A DNA stretch of 7,133 nt. It comes from Rhodospirillaceae bacterium. Lineage in GTDB: Bacteria > Pseudomonadota > Alphaproteobacteria > Rhodospirillales_A > Casp-alpha2. The position numbers and the translations under genes were made by a program. The stretch covers positions 7,151-14,283 of the forward strand of contig DNMS01000375.1 of assembly GCA_003488105.1 (NCBI GenBank). Direction: 5' to 3'. Positions 4,502 through 7,133 of this stretch are shown here, in pieces. The notes under the pieces were generated by a model. The model was not told the DNA's origin. It saw nothing but the letters and a program-made list of their open reading frames with translations, and did no database searches. Position 1 is the stretch's first letter; every line of letters begins with the position of its first letter.

Positions 4502-5125
4502 ATGCAATCCGTCCTCTCCCTTCTCGATCTGCTCGGCGTCTGCGTGTTCGCAGCGTCCGGCGCCCTGGTCGCCAGCCGCAAGGAGATGGACCTTGTCGGC
4601 TTCGGCCTGATGGCCTGCCTGACGGGTGTCGGCGGCGGCACCCTGCGCGACCTGCTGCTGGACCGCGCCGTGTTCTGGATCGCCGATCCCAAGCCGATCA
4701 TCATCTGCCTTGCCGTCGCCGCGTTGCTGTTCTTCACGGCCCATGTGATCCAGCGCCGCCATGCCCTGCTGCTCTGGGCCGACGGCTTGGGCATCGCGCT
4801 ATATGGCGTCATGGGGGCCGAACTGGCGCTTCAGACCGGGGTCAGCCCGCTGATTGCCATCATCATGGGCATGATGACGGCGACCTTCGGCGGCCTGATC
4901 CGCGACGTGGTTTGCCAGGAAACACCCCTGATCCTGCGTAAAGAGGTCTACGCCACCTGCGCGGCGCTAGCCGCCACGGTCTATGTCGTGCTGGCGGGCC
5001 TCGACGTGCCACGCGAGGCCGCCGTCGTTATCGCCTTCACGGCCGGATTCGCGCTGCGCGCCCTGGGCATCGCCCGGGGCCTGTCTCTACCCACCTACCG
5101 GCCCCGGCCAGGGCGGGAGTATTAA
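4502..5125 (+). CDS. UPF0126/TRIC-family membrane protein (YadS/YicG-like)
   Basis: The 207-residue protein is largely hydrophobic, with about seven transmembrane helices. It is built of two copies of the family repeat. Repeat one has GVCVFAASGALVASRK, then DLVGFGLMACLTGVGGGTLRD (Gly42 to Asp50 hold the G-x-G-G-G-T-x-R-D motif). Repeat two has GIALYGVMGAELAL, then MTATFGGLIRD (Gly130 to Asp135). This duplicated layout and the length match Pfam UPF0126/Gly_transporter, structurally related to TRIC cation channels. E. coli YicG of this family was reported as a glycine transporter; the substrate here is unproven. The start at 4502 fits the family N-terminus (short, then LLDLLGV), although the GAGG in front is only about 1 nt away and is too close to be an ideal ribosome binding site. 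The gene is alone on the + strand between the divergent 40-codon gene and the convergent ABC operon. Confidence 0.9.
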   Translation: MQSVLSLLDLLGVCVFAASGALVASRKEMDLVGFGLMACLTGVGGGTLRDLLLDRAVFWIADPKPIIICLAVAALLFFTAHVIQRRHALLLWADGLGIALYGVMGAELALQTGVSPLIAIIMGMMTATFGGLIRDVVCQETPLILRKEVYATCAALAATVYVVLAGLDVPREAAVVIAFTAGFALRALGIARGLSLPTYRPRPGREY

Positions 5126-5142
5126 GAGCAGGAACAGGCCCC

Positions 5143-5990
<848 letters not shown>

Positions 5991-5994
<4 letters not shown>

Positions 5995-6809
5995 GACCAC
6001 CAGACGGCCTTTTCCGCGAATACGGCGAACAGCTTGTCGGCCGCCGCCGAGATCACGCCGAGCATGACCAGCCCACCCATCATCTGGCCCATCTGCAGGT
6101 TCTGCTGGGCGATGTCGATGCGGTAGGCCAGGCCCGCGAAGGTCCCGGCCAGTTCTGCGGCGACCAGGGTGTAGAAGGAGATGCTGACCGAGGTGCGGAG
6201 CCCGACGAAGATGTAGGGCAGCGCCCCCGGCAGCAGGATTTCACGGAGCATGCGCTTTTCCGGCGTGCCGAGCACGCGGGCCGCGCGGATCAGTTTCTCG
6301 TCGACCCGCTGCACGCCCAGGTGGGCGGCGATCCACACGGTGAAGAACACCCCCCAGACGACCAGGAAGTACTTGCCGGTTTCGCCCAGCCCGAACCACA
6401 GGATCACGATGGGCACGAAGGCGATCGGCGGGATCGGGCGCAGCAACTGGAACACGGGGCTGAGCAGGCTGGAAAGCAGGCGGTAGCGCCCGGTCATGAT
6501 CCCGACCAGGGCGCCCAAGACGGCGCCGACGGAAAAGCCGACGACGACGCGCGACGCGCTCATCCCGAAATCGATCAGAAGCTGGCCGCTTTCGAGCCAA
6601 TCCAGCAGGGCGCCCAGCACCGTCGACGGCGGCGGAAACAGGATCACGTTGACGACGCCGGAGCGCGACACGATTTCCCACAACCCGAAAAACAGCGGCA
6701 GCGAGGCGGCGAGGGCGAGACGATTGACCGCCTCGCCCTGCCAGAACCCGGCGGCCCGTTTCGCTGCCGGGCGTTCCGCGCCGGCGGCCTGTTCGATGGG
6801 GCCCGACAT
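5991..6809 (-). CDS. ABC importer permease, SsuC/TauC-like family
   Basis: The 272-residue product is a BPD-type transmembrane subunit with an N-terminal cytoplasmic tail, a first helix around residues 31-48, then LFPPPSTV (57-64), the usual element after TM1 in sulfonate/nitrate/taurine permeases. RPIPPIAFVPIVILWFG (124-140) is the family signature. The EAA coupling loop is visible at about 171-198 (KLIRAARVLGT, then REILLPGALP), which docks on the ATPase. Five or six helices are expected. The ATG at 6809 comes 1 nt after the stop of the binding-protein gene, with no separate Shine-Dalgarno sequence, so translation is probably coupled. Homologues transport sulfonates, taurine, nitrate or pyrimidine precursors; sequence reading alone does not choose among these. 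Confidence 0.92.
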
Positions 6810-6810
6810 C

Positions 6811-7133
6811 TTAGGGGATCGTCACGCGGTCGGGGGCGACGGCCTTCAGCGGGCCGGGCACGATGACCGTGGAGAAATCGGGCATGGTCGCCCCCGGCGG
6901 GTGATTGCCGGATTCAAGCCGCCAGGCGGCGTGGGCCGTCAGCACGTCCACCTGCTTCTGATCGAGGACGACGTTGTAGACATAGTCCTTCCAGATGGCG
7001 GCCAGGGCGTCGGCCTTCATGCCCGCGACCTTGGCGACCGTGGCGATGGCTTCTTCCGGGTTCGCCTTCATCCAGGCCTCGGCCTCGATCAACGCCTTGA
7101 GGAAGGCGGAAATCAGCTCGGGATTGTCCTTCA
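6811..7133 (-). CDS. ABC importer substrate-binding protein, C-terminal part (5' end outside window)
   Basis: The frame is open from the right edge to a TAA at 6811-6813. The readable part, about 106 residues, starts KDNPELISAFLKALIEAEAW, then MKANPEEAIATVAKVAGM, IWKDYVYNVVLDQKQVD and a short C-terminal tail. This is the typical C-terminal helical part of NMT1/SsuA/TauA-like periplasmic binding proteins (the N-P-E-x-x-x-x-F-L-x-A-L-x-x-A-x-x-W pattern). The ligand-contacting N-terminal lobe is outside, so specificity cannot be judged. The gene is first of the visible operon, followed by permease and ATPase, the common order for this importer class. The TTG at 7092 is not a real start, because the homologous frame continues beyond it. 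Confidence 0.85.
   Translation of the reverse strand, partial: KDNPELISAFLKALIEAEAWMKANPEEAIATVAKVAGMKADALAAIWKDYVYNVVLDQKQVDVLTAHAAWRLESGNHPPGATMPDFSTVIVPGPLKAVAPDRVTIP

Overview
The window looks like a chromosomal segment of a GC-rich alphaproteobacterium, probably of the Rhodospirillales type. The evidence is the high G+C with GC-biased third positions, small lipoproteins and a DUF1488 protein of the kind common in that group, and a UPF0126/TRIC membrane protein. The lineage is an inference from gene style. No RNA genes, CRISPR array, insertion sequence or integration site were seen.

Layout from left to right. (1) 1-444, + strand: the 3' part of a glutathione S-transferase-like gene cut by the window edge. 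(2) 628-2007, + strand: three small lipoprotein genes in a row. The first and third share a diverged core (two Cys about 76 residues apart around a hydrophobic LF-x-P-x-x-F segment); the first also has a C-terminal SHOCT domain. The second is an unrelated lipoprotein with a Pro/Ala linker and a small alpha/beta domain, and it overlaps the third by 35 nt. (3) 2024-4082, - strand: a compact cluster. In transcription order it holds a possible 22-residue ORF, a 58-residue protein, a DUF1488 protein, a trypsin-fold serine protease without signal peptide, and an exported protein made almost entirely of six ~32-residue repeats, each with an invariant W-x-C-x10-C core. (4) 4128-4298, - strand: a 40-residue Lys/Pro/Ala-rich ORF with its own Shine-Dalgarno sequence and a strong hairpin terminator, preceded by a very AT-rich stretch with a near-perfect 20-bp palindrome. 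(5) 4502-5125, + strand: a UPF0126/TRIC-family (YadS/YicG-like) seven-helix membrane protein. (6) 5143-7133, - strand: the ATPase, permease and C-terminal part of the substrate-binding protein of an SsuABC/TauABC/NMT1-type ABC importer, in an overlapping operon that runs off the right edge.

How the parts work together. The ABC genes form an ordinary import system for an unidentified small organic ligand. The lipoprotein trio and the protease/repeat-protein cluster are both envelope-flavoured and converge with a 16-bp gap; no function is established for either. Three tiny ORFs (22, 58 and 40 codons) are easily missed by length-filtered gene calling. The 58- and 40-codon ones have convincing ribosome binding sites and protein-like composition; the 22-codon one is tentative. 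Nothing here proves a new system; the least explained parts are the W-x-C-x10-C repeat protein and its operon, and the 40-codon gene with its AT-rich palindromic upstream region.
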